Counted from the first letter of the stretch, positions 10,202 to 17,168 are shown. The stretch: 37,186 nt of DNA from SSF26 sp037443945 (GCA_037443945.1 JBBINH010000032.1:1-37186); one strand, 5' to 3'. Notes: generated from the letters alone by a model not told the origin. Numbers and translations are program-made.

Positions 10202-10663
10202 TTATGCGTCTTCATTCAACCGGCATGATAAATACCTCTCCAAATCCGGCCCGGCAGGATTTTTCAACACAGTTTCAACCCATGCTTCCCTTTCGAACCA
10301 TATGACGCGCAAATCCCAAACACAGGCGATCAAGCCCATTGGCGTGGCATACTCCAATAACTCCGGCTTGTCCGCGGGCGAGACATAAACATGATGATGC
10401 AACTCGTTCTCATCTGCCCAGTAATCCACAAAGATGAAATTCGCGTCGCGGCCGTCATGCACGCCGAGAAAGCCCACGCCGTAATGCTTATGGCCATTCG
10501 CAAGAAGATGCGGGCGAGCAACCCTTTTTGCGGCTTCAATCAGTTCTGGTCGCGGCAGAGGACGTTGGTAAGCAATGCCGTACACCTTCAATTTCCAATT
10601 CGCTTCCTGCCACAGTTCAATAAACCGGATAGGACGAGTCCGGTAAGGCTCTTGCAATCTCAT
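10202..10663 (-). CDS. Conserved hypothetical protein (153 aa)
   Basis: A complete soluble protein with a GGAGA ribosome site about 9 nt upstream of the ATG at 10663. Notable segments are EPYRTRPIRFIELW, a His-rich HKHYGVGFLGVHDGRDANFI, DYWADENELHHHVYVSP and GLIACVWDLRVIWFEREAWV. The HHH and the alternating strand-helix pattern suggest a ferredoxin-like or small alpha/beta fold, perhaps metal-binding. I recall close homologues in unrelated bacteria but no assigned function. It stands alone between the helicase relic and the repeat array. Its codons are less GC-extreme than those of its neighbours, which fits separate acquisition. Confidence 0.75.
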   Translation of the reverse strand: MRLQEPYRTRPIRFIELWQEANWKLKVYGIAYQRPLPRPELIEAAKRVARPHLLANGHKHYGVGFLGVHDGRDANFIFVDYWADENELHHHVYVSPADKPELLEYATPMGLIACVWDLRVIWFEREAWVETVLKNPAGPDLERYLSCRLNEDA

Positions 10664-10948
10664 AGCAATTTGTCTCCGTATGTGTAGTTAGCGCGCCGGC
10701 GCGCTGACAGCCTGCATTACAAATGCGTGAATTTTAGAACGCAGCCGCATCTATGTGCAAATGGCCTGGTTCTATCCCTATGTCGGTGAGCGGTGGCTTC
10801 TCAAGCGATCTGCCCCGAACCTCCATTTCGCTGCTCCTCGCCCGTTTGTGGGCAGGGAGCGGCGGTGCGGGAGCGTCTACACGCCCAACGCATCGCCATG
10901 GCTCACCTGTCCGGGTGGTGCCCGTAGGGGCTGGGGCCGGGGTAGCGG

Positions 10949-10995
10949 AACGTTCCAACGTTCTCAACGTTCCAACGTTCAAACGTTCAAACGTT
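10949..10995. repeat. AACGTT repeat array 1 (six copies), in the 362-bp gap 10664-11025
   Basis: Six palindromic AACGTT hexamers start at 10949, 10957, 10966, 10974, 10982 and 10990, that is every 8 bp with one 9-bp step. The unit is AACGTTCN, with N mostly A or C. The array lies about 30-75 bp beyond the serS stop codon. A matching array lies at 36979-37016. It could be a multi-site protein target or a dispersed repeat. The rest of this gap holds no gene, RNA or promoter that I can support. Confidence 0.8.
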
Positions 10996-11025
10996 GCACC
11001 GGCACACTCCGAAACCGAATCACAA

Positions 11026-12303
11026 TCACCGAATCACATCCACACCCATGTACGGGCGCAGCACTGCGGGCACGACGACGCTGCCGTCGGGTTGTTGGTA
11101 ATTCTCCAGGATGGCAATGACGACGCGCGGCAGGGCCAGGCCCGAGCCGTTGAGCGTATACACATAGCGGGGCTTGGCGCCCGGTTCCGGCCGGTAGCGG
11201 ATGTTGGCGCGACGGGCCTGGAAATCGGTGAACAGCGAGCACGAACTCACTTCCAGCCATTCGCCCACCCCCGGCGCCCACATCTCGATGTCGAACTTGA
11301 TGGCGGCCACGAAACTCAGGTCGCCTGTACACATCTGCACGACCCGATAGGGGATATCGAGCAGACGACAGATGTCCTCGGCGTTGTCCACCAGCGAATC
11401 CAGCTCGGCACGGCCGGTCTCGGGCGTGCAGAACTTGACCATTTCCACTTTGTCGAACTGATGGCCGCGCTTGATGCCCCGCGTGTCTTTGCCGGCACTC
11501 ATTTTCTCCCGGCGGAAACAGGGCGTATAGGCGACATGCTTGATGGGAAGCTGGTCCGCCTCCAGGATTTCATCGCGATAGAGGTTGGTAACGGGAACCT
11601 CGGCGGTGGGAATCAACCAGAGGTCCTCCTCGATGTCCCGATAGAGGTTGTCGCCGAACTTGGGCAGGTTCCCCGTGCCGACCAGACAGGCCTCGCGCAC
11701 CAAAAAGGGCGGATAAACCTCGGTATAGCCGTGCTGATGGATGTGAACATCGAGCATCCAGGTGATCAGGCTGCGCTGCAAACGAGCGCCCAGGCCTTTC
11801 ATCACGTAAAAACGACTGCCCGCCAGCTTCACCCCGCGCTCAAAATCGAGAATATCGAGGGCTTCGCCGATCTCCCAGTGCGGTTTGGGCGGGAAACCCA
11901 ACTCGCGTGGGGGGATGGGCGTGCGCACGACGACGTTCTCGCTTTCATCCTTGCCGATGGGAACCTCGGGCAGGGGCAGGTTGGGGATATTGAGCATGGC
12001 CCACTCCAGCTTCGCCTCCACTTCTTTCAGCTCGGCTTCGAGGCCATCGATGCGGGTGCCCAATTCGGCCATGCGCTGCTTGAGCGCCTCGGCTTCGGCG
12101 CGCTTCCCGGCGCGCATCAGGTTGCCGATTTCCTTGGAACCGGCATTGCGCTCGGCCTTCAGGGCCTCGACCTCAACGAGAATGGCCCGACGCCGGGCAT
12201 CGAGTTGGATGGCCTCCTCGACCGGAGCATCGGTGGCGCCCAGGGCCACCATGGCCTGGCGCACTCGATCCGGTTCTTCGCGGAGCAGACGGATATCCAG
12301 CAT
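11026..12303 (-). CDS. serS: Seryl-tRNA synthetase
   Basis: This 425-residue class II synthetase charges tRNA-Ser with serine and also tRNA-Sec where present. The N-terminal MLDIRLLREEPDRVRQAM is typical of SerS. Residues about 30-105 form the long antiparallel coiled-coil arm that grips the tRNA extra arm. Motif 2 is CFRREKMSAGKDTRGIKRGHQFDKVE and motif 3 is LNGSGLALPRVVIAILENYQ; the TAEVP serine-pocket motif is present. Length is normal. The ATG at 12303 has GAGGAGGT about 9 nt upstream and follows the FAD oxidoreductase stop by 15 nt, so the two are probably cotranscribed. Motif 3 has Pro-Arg where many SerS have Gly-Arg, which is unusual but keeps the catalytic Arg. Confidence 0.97.
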   Translation of the reverse strand: MLDIRLLREEPDRVRQAMVALGATDAPVEEAIQLDARRRAILVEVEALKAERNAGSKEIGNLMRAGKRAEAEALKQRMAELGTRIDGLEAELKEVEAKLEWAMLNIPNLPLPEVPIGKDESENVVVRTPIPPRELGFPPKPHWEIGEALDILDFERGVKLAGSRFYVMKGLGARLQRSLITWMLDVHIHQHGYTEVYPPFLVREACLVGTGNLPKFGDNLYRDIEEDLWLIPTAEVPVTNLYRDEILEADQLPIKHVAYTPCFRREKMSAGKDTRGIKRGHQFDKVEMVKFCTPETGRAELDSLVDNAEDICRLLDIPYRVVQMCTGDLSFVAAIKFDIEMWAPGVGEWLEVSSCSLFTDFQARRANIRYRPEPGAKPRYVYTLNGSGLALPRVVIAILENYQQPDGSVVVPAVLRPYMGVDVIR

Positions 12304-12318
12304 GAATCCATGACCTCC

Positions 12319-13482
12319 TCATACAACGTGCTTTTCGCCGACGCTGCTACCATGCCGGAATCGTTCATACCGCAACTCGCCGATATCCACGGTAGTAGCG
12401 CCGCCGTCCAGGATGTCTTCGGCTACAAGCAACCCGCAGATCGGCCCCTGCATAAAGCCATGGCCGCTGAAGCCGGTGCAGGTGAACAGGCCCGTTATTG
12501 GCAGCGGCCCGATGATGGGCTGGCTGTCGGGCGTCACCTCGTACAATCCAGCCCATTGCGTCAATAACTCGGCCCGCTCGAGCAGAGGCATGCGGGTCAT
12601 AGCCCGTTCCAGGTGAAACAAGGTCCAGGCCTGATCGACCTCCAGTTTCTCCCCGGGTGTTTCGTGGGGATTCGACATCCCGGTGAGAATCCCACCGGTT
12701 TCGTAATGGAAGTAGAGGCTTTGATCGAAGTCGATGATAAACGGCATGGTGCGTGGGATCCCCAACGGCCGGGTCACGGCGATCTGACGCCGCAACGGCA
12801 CGACGGGTAGATCAATACCGACCGTTGCCGCCAGCGGCGCCGACCAAGGGCCAGCCGTGAGCACGACGGTGCCCGTCGCCACGAAGCCGTCCGTGGTTTC
12901 CACGCCGACGACACGACCGGCCTCGGCCCGGATGGCCGTAACGGTAACCTGGGTGCGCAGATCGGCGCCCAGGCGTCGGGCCTGTTTGACATAGCCCTGG
13001 ACGACCGAATGGGGGTCGCACAAGCCATCGCGTCCGTAGAAGGTACCGGCCAGGATGGCGGGTTCGGCATCCAGATCGATCCAGGGAGCACGACGGGCGA
13101 TTTCGTCGCGTTCGAGCCACTCCGTGGCGATGCCCAGGCGATGCTGCATGGCCATGTGTTGGCGAAACGCGGCGATGGTGGCCGGTGAGCTGAGCAGGAA
13201 GAGGTAGCCGCAGAAATTGAGGCCGATGTCCTGCTCCATCTCCTCCGGGAACCGTTCGAGCATCTGGATGCTAAGCGTGGAAAGGCGGACGTTGACCTCG
13301 GTGGAAAACTGATGGCGGATACCACCGGCACAGGCCCCGGTAGCACCCTGACCGAAAAACGGCGCCTTTTCGAGGAGCAGAATGCGCCCGGCCTGCCGTC
13401 GGGCCAGGTGATAGGCGACGCTGGTGCCCATCACACCGCCGCCGATGATCACAACGTCGACCGTAGGAGGGAGCATGGGCAT
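12319..13482 (-). CDS. FAD-dependent amine/amino-acid oxidoreductase (DAO family, sarcosine oxidase beta-like)
   Basis: A 387-residue flavoenzyme. The N-terminal VDVVIIGGGVMGTSVAYHLA is the Rossmann FAD site, followed by LLLEKAPFFGQGATGACAGGIRHQ, the second FAD-contact region of the DAO family. The C-terminal GLYEVTPDSQPIIGPLP and CTGFSGHGFMQGPICG are the usual closing motifs. Such enzymes oxidise secondary or primary amines (sarcosine, proline, hydroxyproline, glycine, D-amino acids) to imines. The gene 29 bp upstream encodes an ornithine cyclodeaminase/mu-crystallin family protein, many members of which reduce cyclic imines, so a shared role in imino-acid catabolism (for instance of hydroxyproline or pipecolate type substrates) is plausible. 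No covalent-flavin motif is obvious. Start may be at 13482 or 13476. Confidence 0.85.
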   Translation of the reverse strand: MPMLPPTVDVVIIGGGVMGTSVAYHLARRQAGRILLLEKAPFFGQGATGACAGGIRHQFSTEVNVRLSTLSIQMLERFPEEMEQDIGLNFCGYLFLLSSPATIAAFRQHMAMQHRLGIATEWLERDEIARRAPWIDLDAEPAILAGTFYGRDGLCDPHSVVQGYVKQARRLGADLRTQVTVTAIRAEAGRVVGVETTDGFVATGTVVLTAGPWSAPLAATVGIDLPVVPLRRQIAVTRPLGIPRTMPFIIDFDQSLYFHYETGGILTGMSNPHETPGEKLEVDQAWTLFHLERAMTRMPLLERAELLTQWAGLYEVTPDSQPIIGPLPITGLFTCTGFSGHGFMQGPICGLLVAEDILDGGATTVDIGELRYERFRHGSSVGEKHVV

Positions 13483-13511
13483 GGGCCAAAAGGCGGGAAC
13501 GTCGGAGGATT

Positions 13512-14489
13512 CTAGAACAGCTCGACCAGGGTGCCGATACCCTCGGCTTCGGCCCGTGCCAGGGCCAGGCAGGCCGCCGCCACATCCTGCGCCGCCAGAC
13601 CAACGCTTTTGAAGACGGTGATCTCGGTAGCGGTGCGTCGCCCTGCAGCCCGACCCAGGATCACGTCGCCCAGAGTGGTGCGGAAGTGGTCGGCCGTGAT
13701 CAGCCCGGCGGCCAAAGGTTGCAACAGATCACCGGCTTCGGCCATACAGGCCTCGACCTGGTCCACGAAGATGCGACTGCGGACGATGGTAGCGGCCGGG
13801 GCTTCGACCATCTCCGGGGTATAGGCGCCGGAGAGGTTGAGATGGGTGCCGGGGGCGATATCGGCATCGGCAAACAGAGGCGTCCGGCTGGGGGTGATGC
13901 AGGAAACAATATCGGCCCCGCGCACGGCTGCGGCCGGATCCGCCACGGCCTGCGCCGGCAACCCTTCCTCCTGCAGCCGGGCGGCAAGGCGACGGGCGCT
14001 TTCGCCGTGGCGGCTGACGATCCGAATCTCGGTCAGCGGCCGCACGGCCGCTACGGCCCAGACCTGGTCATAAGCCATACCCCCAGCACCGAACAGGGCC
14101 AGGATATGGCTTTCGGGTCGGGCCAGCAGCTCGGTAGCCAGGCCGGCCGCCGCCCCGGTGCGGATGGCGGTCAGCGTGCCGCCGTCCATCAACCCGCGCG
14201 GCAATCCGGTGACGGGATCGAGGACGATCACCAGGCCGGTGATGGCCGGCAAGCCCTGGGCCGGATTGCCGTTATACACCGAAACGACCTTTTGGGCCAG
14301 ACCGCGGCTCTGCGCCAGGTAGCCGGGCATGAACAGGCTCAGGCCGTGAGGGGTGCTCAGAGCGGTGCGCAAGGGTACCTGAGCCGTGCCGGCCGCTACT
14401 TCGGCGAAGGCGGTGCGCATGGCGGCGATGGCCGCCGTCATGGGCAGCACGCGGCGCAGGTCGGCAGCGGAGAGGATGCGAAGAGGCAT
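13512..14489 (-). CDS. Ornithine cyclodeaminase/mu-crystallin family protein
   Basis: The ATG at 14489 gives 325 residues, normal for the family, starting MPLRILSAADLRRVL; the frame is open farther upstream but that sequence is not protein-like. The Rossmann segment is LALFGAGGMAYDQVWAVAAV (about residues 128-147), followed by IRIVSRHGESARRLA and the conserved ADIVSCITPSRTPLF. The early TALSTPHGLSLFMPGYL and QKVVSVYNGNPAQGLP form the substrate side. Members include ornithine cyclodeaminase, alanine dehydrogenase, and NAD(P)H-dependent ketimine or 1-pyrroline-2-carboxylate reductases. With an imine-forming flavoenzyme immediately downstream, the reductase role is favoured. First gene of the operon with the flavoenzyme and serS; a promoter is proposed at 14542-14570. 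Confidence 0.85.
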   Translation of the reverse strand: MPLRILSAADLRRVLPMTAAIAAMRTAFAEVAAGTAQVPLRTALSTPHGLSLFMPGYLAQSRGLAQKVVSVYNGNPAQGLPAITGLVIVLDPVTGLPRGLMDGGTLTAIRTGAAAGLATELLARPESHILALFGAGGMAYDQVWAVAAVRPLTEIRIVSRHGESARRLAARLQEEGLPAQAVADPAAAVRGADIVSCITPSRTPLFADADIAPGTHLNLSGAYTPEMVEAPAATIVRSRIFVDQVEACMAEAGDLLQPLAAGLITADHFRTTLGDVILGRAAGRRTATEITVFKSVGLAAQDVAAACLALARAEAEGIGTLVELF

Positions 14490-14541
14490 AAAGGCAGACA
14501 GAAAGCGGAGAGCAATGTCCACAAAGCAAGCGATGCAGTGG

Positions 14542-14570
14542 ATTCTAGCATCGGCAGGCGGCAAGGACCA
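14542..14570 (-). promoter_or_regulatory. Promoter of the cyclodeaminase-oxidase-serS operon
   Basis: On the minus strand, TGC-TAGAAT (TAGAAT at 14547-14542) forms an extended -10. TTGGTC about 18 bp upstream is a possible -35. Predicted start near 14535 would leave a leader of about 45 nt. It is divergent from the lysine-operon promoter about 70 bp away. Confidence 0.5.
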
Positions 14571-14614
14571 AGGCCTACAAGGCCTTTGCCCCCTCACGCG
14601 CGGCCCAGCGTTAT

Positions 14615-14643
14615 TTGACAGACGGGGCCTCTCTGTATAGAAT
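14615..14643 (+). promoter_or_regulatory. Strong promoter of the lysine biosynthesis leader/operon
   Basis: TTGACA (14615-14620) is followed after 17 bp by TAGAAT (14638-14643); an overlapping TATAGA at 14636 is the alternative -10. Transcription should start near 14650, about 400 nt ahead of lysW. This gives a long leader that contains two peptide frames and two terminators. Confidence 0.75.
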
Positions 14644-14680
14644 CGGCTTTGTCCTTCGCAAGCCCTCCCCAGGTTTGTTT

Positions 14681-14761
14681 ATGAATCACCCGCTCACCGC
14701 CAAGTCCTGCAAGGCCAAGAAGCCCTCCCCTGCCCGGGAAGGCCGATTGCCCTTGCGGTGA
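14681..14761 (+). CDS. Lysine-rich leader peptide 1 of the lys operon attenuator (26 aa)
   Basis: An ATG at 14681, with AGGT 6 nt upstream, opens a 26-codon frame reading MNHPLTAKSCKAKKPSPARE and ending LPLR before TGA at 14759. Lys codons (all AAG) occupy residues 8, 11, 13 and 14. A structured region and an intrinsic terminator follow. Ribosome stalling at scarce Lys-tRNA would cover bases 14692-14704, which otherwise pair with 14752-14763. Leader-peptide attenuation has, as I recall, been described for the lysine cluster of Thermus thermophilus, which uses the same pathway. Translation is inferred from position and codon content, since the peptide has no other function to recognise. Confidence 0.65.
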   Translation: MNHPLTAKSCKAKKPSPAREGRLPLR

Positions 14762-14796
14762 GCACACACCCTTGACAGGCATAGGCCCCACCGGGC
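14692..14796 (+). promoter_or_regulatory. Attenuator 1: competing RNA pairings
   Basis: Bases 14692-14704 (GCTCACCGCCAAG, containing the first Lys codon) pair with 14752-14763 (CTTGCGGTGAGC) in 12 pairs with one bulged C; this stem includes the leader stop codon. Bases 14732-14747 (GCCCGGGAAGGCCGAT) pair with 14781-14796 (ATAGGCCCCACCGGGC) in two GC blocks of 6 and 4 pairs plus 2 A-U pairs. The second pairing sequesters the 5' arm of terminator 1, so it is an antiterminator. A ribosome held on the Lys codons blocks the first stem and leaves the antiterminator free. Pairings were read by eye, without energy calculation. Confidence 0.6.
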
Positions 14797-14819
14797 AAAA
14801 ACCGGTGGGACCTTTTTTT
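14784..14819 (+). terminator. Intrinsic terminator 1 in the lys leader
   Basis: GGCCCCACCGG (14784-14794) pairs with CCGGTGGGACC (14802-14812) with a single C-A mismatch around the loop GCAAAAA, followed by seven T (14813-14819). It lies 22 nt after the stop codon of leader peptide 1 and 230 nt before lysW, so it would prevent lysine gene expression unless antitermination occurs. Confidence 0.85.
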
Positions 14820-14836
14820 GTGGTCTCGTCCCTTTG

Positions 14837-14923
14837 ATGCCTCTCCATTCGTTCCCTATGTTCTCGTTTGACAAGCGCGGCAAGAAGCAGTTTCCCACCC
14901 TGCCGGACCGGTGGTTCGGATAG
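14837..14923 (+). CDS. Lysine-containing leader peptide 2 of the lys operon (21 or 28 aa)
   Basis: A second short frame follows terminator 1. From the ATG at 14837 it has 28 codons. From the in-frame ATG at 14858 it has 21, reading MFSFDKRGKKQFPTLPDRWF and ending with Gly and TAG at 14921. Lys codons (AAG) cluster at residues 6, 9 and 10 of the shorter form. Neither start has a good ribosome site, which is the main weakness. Its placement before a second intrinsic terminator, and the fact that its 3' half (14903-14914) can pair with that terminator's 5' arm, repeats the logic of leader 1. The two peptides share no sequence beyond the Lys cluster. Confidence 0.5.
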   Translation: MPLHSFPMFSFDKRGKKQFPTLPDRWFG

Positions 14924-14974
14924 GCTGCTTCGACACGCTTGTGTCCGTTCCTTCAGCCCCTCCCGCCGGTTCGG
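14871..14974 (+). promoter_or_regulatory. Attenuator 2: competing RNA pairings
   Basis: CCGGACCGGTGG (14903-14914), in the end of leader peptide 2, pairs with CCGCCGGTTCGG (14963-14974) over 12 positions including two G-U pairs. This covers the inner 5' arm and loop of terminator 2 and would prevent it. ACAAGCG (14871-14877), holding the first Lys codon of the cluster, can pair with CGCTTGT (14936-14942), 7 pairs, enclosing the antiterminator strand. This is the same order as in attenuator 1, though with a weaker first stem; a local hairpin at 14932-14945 competes with it. Confidence 0.5.
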
Positions 14975-14989
14975 CGGAGGGGCTTTTTT
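14955..14989 (+). terminator. Intrinsic terminator 2, just upstream of lysW
   Basis: AGCCCCTCC then GCCG (14955-14968, one bulged C) pairs with CGGCGGAGGGGCT (14972-14984) around a GTT loop, 13 pairs in all. The T-run 14984-14989 follows. It stands 57 nt before the lysW start codon and in front of the whole operon, which makes sense only as an attenuator or as the end of a separate short transcript. Confidence 0.85.
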
Positions 14990-15046
14990 GTTTTGGCTTG
15001 TTTGGTCTTCCTATCCCATTTCTCAACCCAAGAAGGAGTGTGTCCC

Positions 15047-15217
15047 ATGGCGTACCAAGCCCTTTGTCCCGAATGCGAAGCCAGCCTCACGCTGAGCAAT
15101 CCCCTGCCGGGCGAAATCGTCCCGTGCCAGGATTGCGGGGTGGAGCTGGAGGTTGTCTCGGTCGAGCCCTTGCGCCTGGAGCTGGCACCGGAAGTCGAGG
15201 AGGATTGGGGAGAATGA
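15047..15217 (+). CDS. lysW: Amino-group carrier protein LysW
   Basis: This 56-residue acidic protein is the carrier to which alpha-aminoadipate is attached so that its amino group stays protected through lysine synthesis. It has the zinc-binding pairs CPEC (residues 7-10) and CQDC (27-30) and ends in EEDWGE. The C-terminal Glu of this conserved EDWGE tail is the attachment point in known LysW proteins. AAGGAG lies 8 nt before the ATG at 15047. The stop codon overlaps the lysX start in ATGA, so the two are translationally coupled. It is the first gene of the operon behind the tandem attenuator. Confidence 0.97.
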   Translation: MAYQALCPECEASLTLSNPLPGEIVPCQDCGVELEVVSVEPLRLELAPEVEEDWGE

Positions 15218-16122
15218 GATCGCCCACGCCGCGCGTCGCCGTGATCGTCTCCCGCCTGCGCGTGGAAGAGAAACTCTTGTTGGCGGCGTTGGAAGCGGCC
15301 GGCGCCGAAGTGCAGGTGGTCCAAGACGATGATATCGTTTTCCACGCGGACAGGCGTCGGCCCCCTTTGGTCGCCGATGTCGTCCTCGAGCGCTCGGTGA
15401 GTACGGCACGCGGGCTGTACGCTCTGCGGCTTTTGGAAATGGCCGGCATTCCCACCGTCAATCGGTATGCCACAGCCGCTACTTGCGCCGATAAACTGCT
15501 CACCACCGCGGCCCTGACCGATGCGGGTCTGCCCCAACCGGAGACCCGCATCGCTTTTTCGCCTGCGGCTGCCCTCCAGGCCATCGAGGAGTTGGGGTAT
15601 CCGGTAGTGCTCAAGCCGGTCATCGGTTCCTGGGGCCGTCTGCTCGCCCGTATCAACGATCGCGATGCGGCCGAAGCCATCCTAGAACATAAAGAGACCC
15701 TGGGCTCCTATCAGCACGGCATCTTCTACATCCAGAAGTACATCCGCAAGCCGGGACGCGACATCCGCGCCTTTGTCGTCGGCGATGAGACCATTGCGGC
15801 CATTTATCGCCATTCGTCTCATTGGATCACGAACACGGCCCGTGGGGGGCAGGCGGAGCATTGTCCGATCACCCCGGAACTGGACCGGCTCTGTCAGGCA
15901 GCTGCGCAGGCCGTGGGCGGTGGCGTGGTGGCCATTGACCTGCTCGAAGACCCCGACCGCGGGCTTCTGGTCAACGAGGTCAACCACACCATGGAGTTCC
16001 GCAACAGCATCGCGCCGACGGGCGTCGATATCCCGGCGCGCGTGGCAGCCTATGTCCTGGCCGTGGCCCGGCAGGGGCCTTCCGGTTCATCCACCCCCTC
16101 TCCGGCGGAGGTCGTCGCATGA
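15214..16122 (+). CDS. lysX: Alpha-aminoadipate-LysW ligase
   Basis: This 302-residue ATP-grasp enzyme joins the amino group of alpha-aminoadipate to the terminal Glu of LysW with ATP. The ATP-grasp body shows VVLKPVIGSWGRLLARI (131-147), the hinge IFYIQKYIRKPGRDIRAFVV (170-189), and the metal-binding LVNEVNHTMEF (252-262). NTARGGQAE (207-215) contacts nucleotide and substrate in the family. The start at 15214 overlaps the lysW stop (ATGA) and gives the usual family length, although the frame is open upstream through the leader. It overlaps lysY by 4 nt. The related ArgX uses glutamate; with LysY, LysZ, LysJ, homocitrate synthase and homoaconitase in the same operon the lysine role is clear, but dual use for ornithine cannot be excluded. 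Confidence 0.95.
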   Translation: MRSPTPRVAVIVSRLRVEEKLLLAALEAAGAEVQVVQDDDIVFHADRRRPPLVADVVLERSVSTARGLYALRLLEMAGIPTVNRYATAATCADKLLTTAALTDAGLPQPETRIAFSPAAALQAIEELGYPVVLKPVIGSWGRLLARINDRDAAEAILEHKETLGSYQHGIFYIQKYIRKPGRDIRAFVVGDETIAAIYRHSSHWITNTARGGQAEHCPITPELDRLCQAAAQAVGGGVVAIDLLEDPDRGLLVNEVNHTMEFRNSIAPTGVDIPARVAAYVLAVARQGPSGSSTPSPAEVVA

Positions 16123-17168
16123 GCGAGCGCGTGCGTGTGAGCATCGTTGGTGGCTCCGGCTACGGCGGGGGGGAGTTGTTGCGGTTGCTGAGCGGCCATC
16201 CCTATGTGGAAATCGCGCAGGTGATCTCGGAGTCGCAGGCCGGGAACTATATCCACAGCGTTCATCCCAATCTGCGTCCCACGGGCGGTCGCCAGCCGCT
16301 GCGTTTCACCCGTCTGAGCGAGCTGCAACCGTGCGATGTGCTGTTCCTGGCCTTGCCCCACGGCCAGGCGCAGCGCCGGATCGACGAGTTCGCCCGTCTG
16401 GCCCCTCGCCTCATTGACCTCTCGGCCGATTTTCGCCTGCGTGATGCGGCCGTCTATCGCCAACGCTACGGCGAGGACCATCAGGCGCCGGATTGGCTCC
16501 CCCGGTTCACCTACGGTTTGCCGGAAGTGTATCGGGAAGCGCTACGCCGCAGTTGCTATGTCAGCGGCGTAGGCTGCAATGCCACGGCGGCGATCCTGGC
16601 CCTGTTGCCGCCGGTACGGGCGGGTCTGTTGCGCGAGGACCGACCGGTGATCGTGGACGTGAAGGCCGGTTCGTCCGAAGGCGGAGCCACGCCCAGCCTG
16701 GCCTCGCATCACCCGGAACGGAGCGGCGCCGTCCGCTCGTTTGCGCCCACGGGCCATCGCCACGAGGCCGAGGTTGCCCAGGCCCTGGGACGAGACGATA
16801 TCTACCTTTCGGTGACGAGCATCGAGCTCGTGCGCGGGGTCCTGGCCACGGCCCACGCCTGGGTCGAACCGGGTCTGAGCGATAAGGACCTGTGGCGGGC
16901 CTATCGGGCGACCTACGCTCAGGAGCCTTTCGTCCGCATCGTCCATGAGCGCAGCGGCATCTACCGGCATCCGGAGCCCAAGCTGTTGGCGGGTACCAAT
17001 CTGGCCGATGTGGGTTGGGAGCTGGACCCTGCCACCGGGCGGCTGGTAGCCCTGGCCGCCATCGACAACCTGGGTAAAGGTGCTGCCGGAAGCGCCGTGC
17101 AATGCCTGAACCTGATGATGGGCTGGGAGGAAACAACCGGCCTGACGTTTAGCGGTCTGCATCCGTAG
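16119..17168 (+). CDS. lysY: LysW-gamma-L-alpha-aminoadipyl-6-phosphate reductase
   Basis: A 349-residue ArgC-like enzyme that reduces the acyl phosphate on LysW-aminoadipate to the semialdehyde with NADPH. The nucleotide-binding loop is VSIVGGSGYGGGELLRLL (7-24). The catalytic Cys is C153 in SGVGCNATAAILALL, followed by KAGSSEGGA, and the general-base His is in GHRHEAEVAQ. The ending VALAAIDNLGKGAAGSAVQC is the family C-terminal signature. Length is normal. The start overlaps the lysX stop by ATGA. A gap of 55 nt follows before lysZ, one of only two non-overlapping junctions inside the operon. Confidence 0.96.
   Translation: MSERVRVSIVGGSGYGGGELLRLLSGHPYVEIAQVISESQAGNYIHSVHPNLRPTGGRQPLRFTRLSELQPCDVLFLALPHGQAQRRIDEFARLAPRLIDLSADFRLRDAAVYRQRYGEDHQAPDWLPRFTYGLPEVYREALRRSCYVSGVGCNATAAILALLPPVRAGLLREDRPVIVDVKAGSSEGGATPSLASHHPERSGAVRSFAPTGHRHEAEVAQALGRDDIYLSVTSIELVRGVLATAHAWVEPGLSDKDLWRAYRATYAQEPFVRIVHERSGIYRHPEPKLLAGTNLADVGWELDPATGRLVALAAIDNLGKGAAGSAVQCLNLMMGWEETTGLTFSGLHP

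Noticed and set aside
10949..10995. A CRISPR-like array
   Set aside because: Repeat unit is 8 bp with no spacers of 25-40 bp; it is a tandem palindromic repeat, and no cas gene is present.
10735..11120. Short overlapping frames on both strands between the hypothetical gene and serS
   Set aside because: No ribosome site, no family pattern, and they run into the AACGTT array.
14806..14812. TGGGACC, which matches the UGGNACC T-box signature, in the lys leader
   Set aside because: It is in the 3' arm of terminator 1, immediately before the T-run, not in an antiterminator 5' strand, and no stem I or specifier loop is present in the short leader.
14650..15046. A lysine riboswitch (L-box) in front of lysW
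   Set aside because: The five-way junction and the conserved core of that aptamer are not seen; the two Lys-codon frames with terminators explain the leader better.
14911..15213. A longer lysX starting in the leader
   Set aside because: The family begins at the ATG at 15214, which overlaps the lysW stop; the upstream extension reads through lysW in another frame and through terminator 2.
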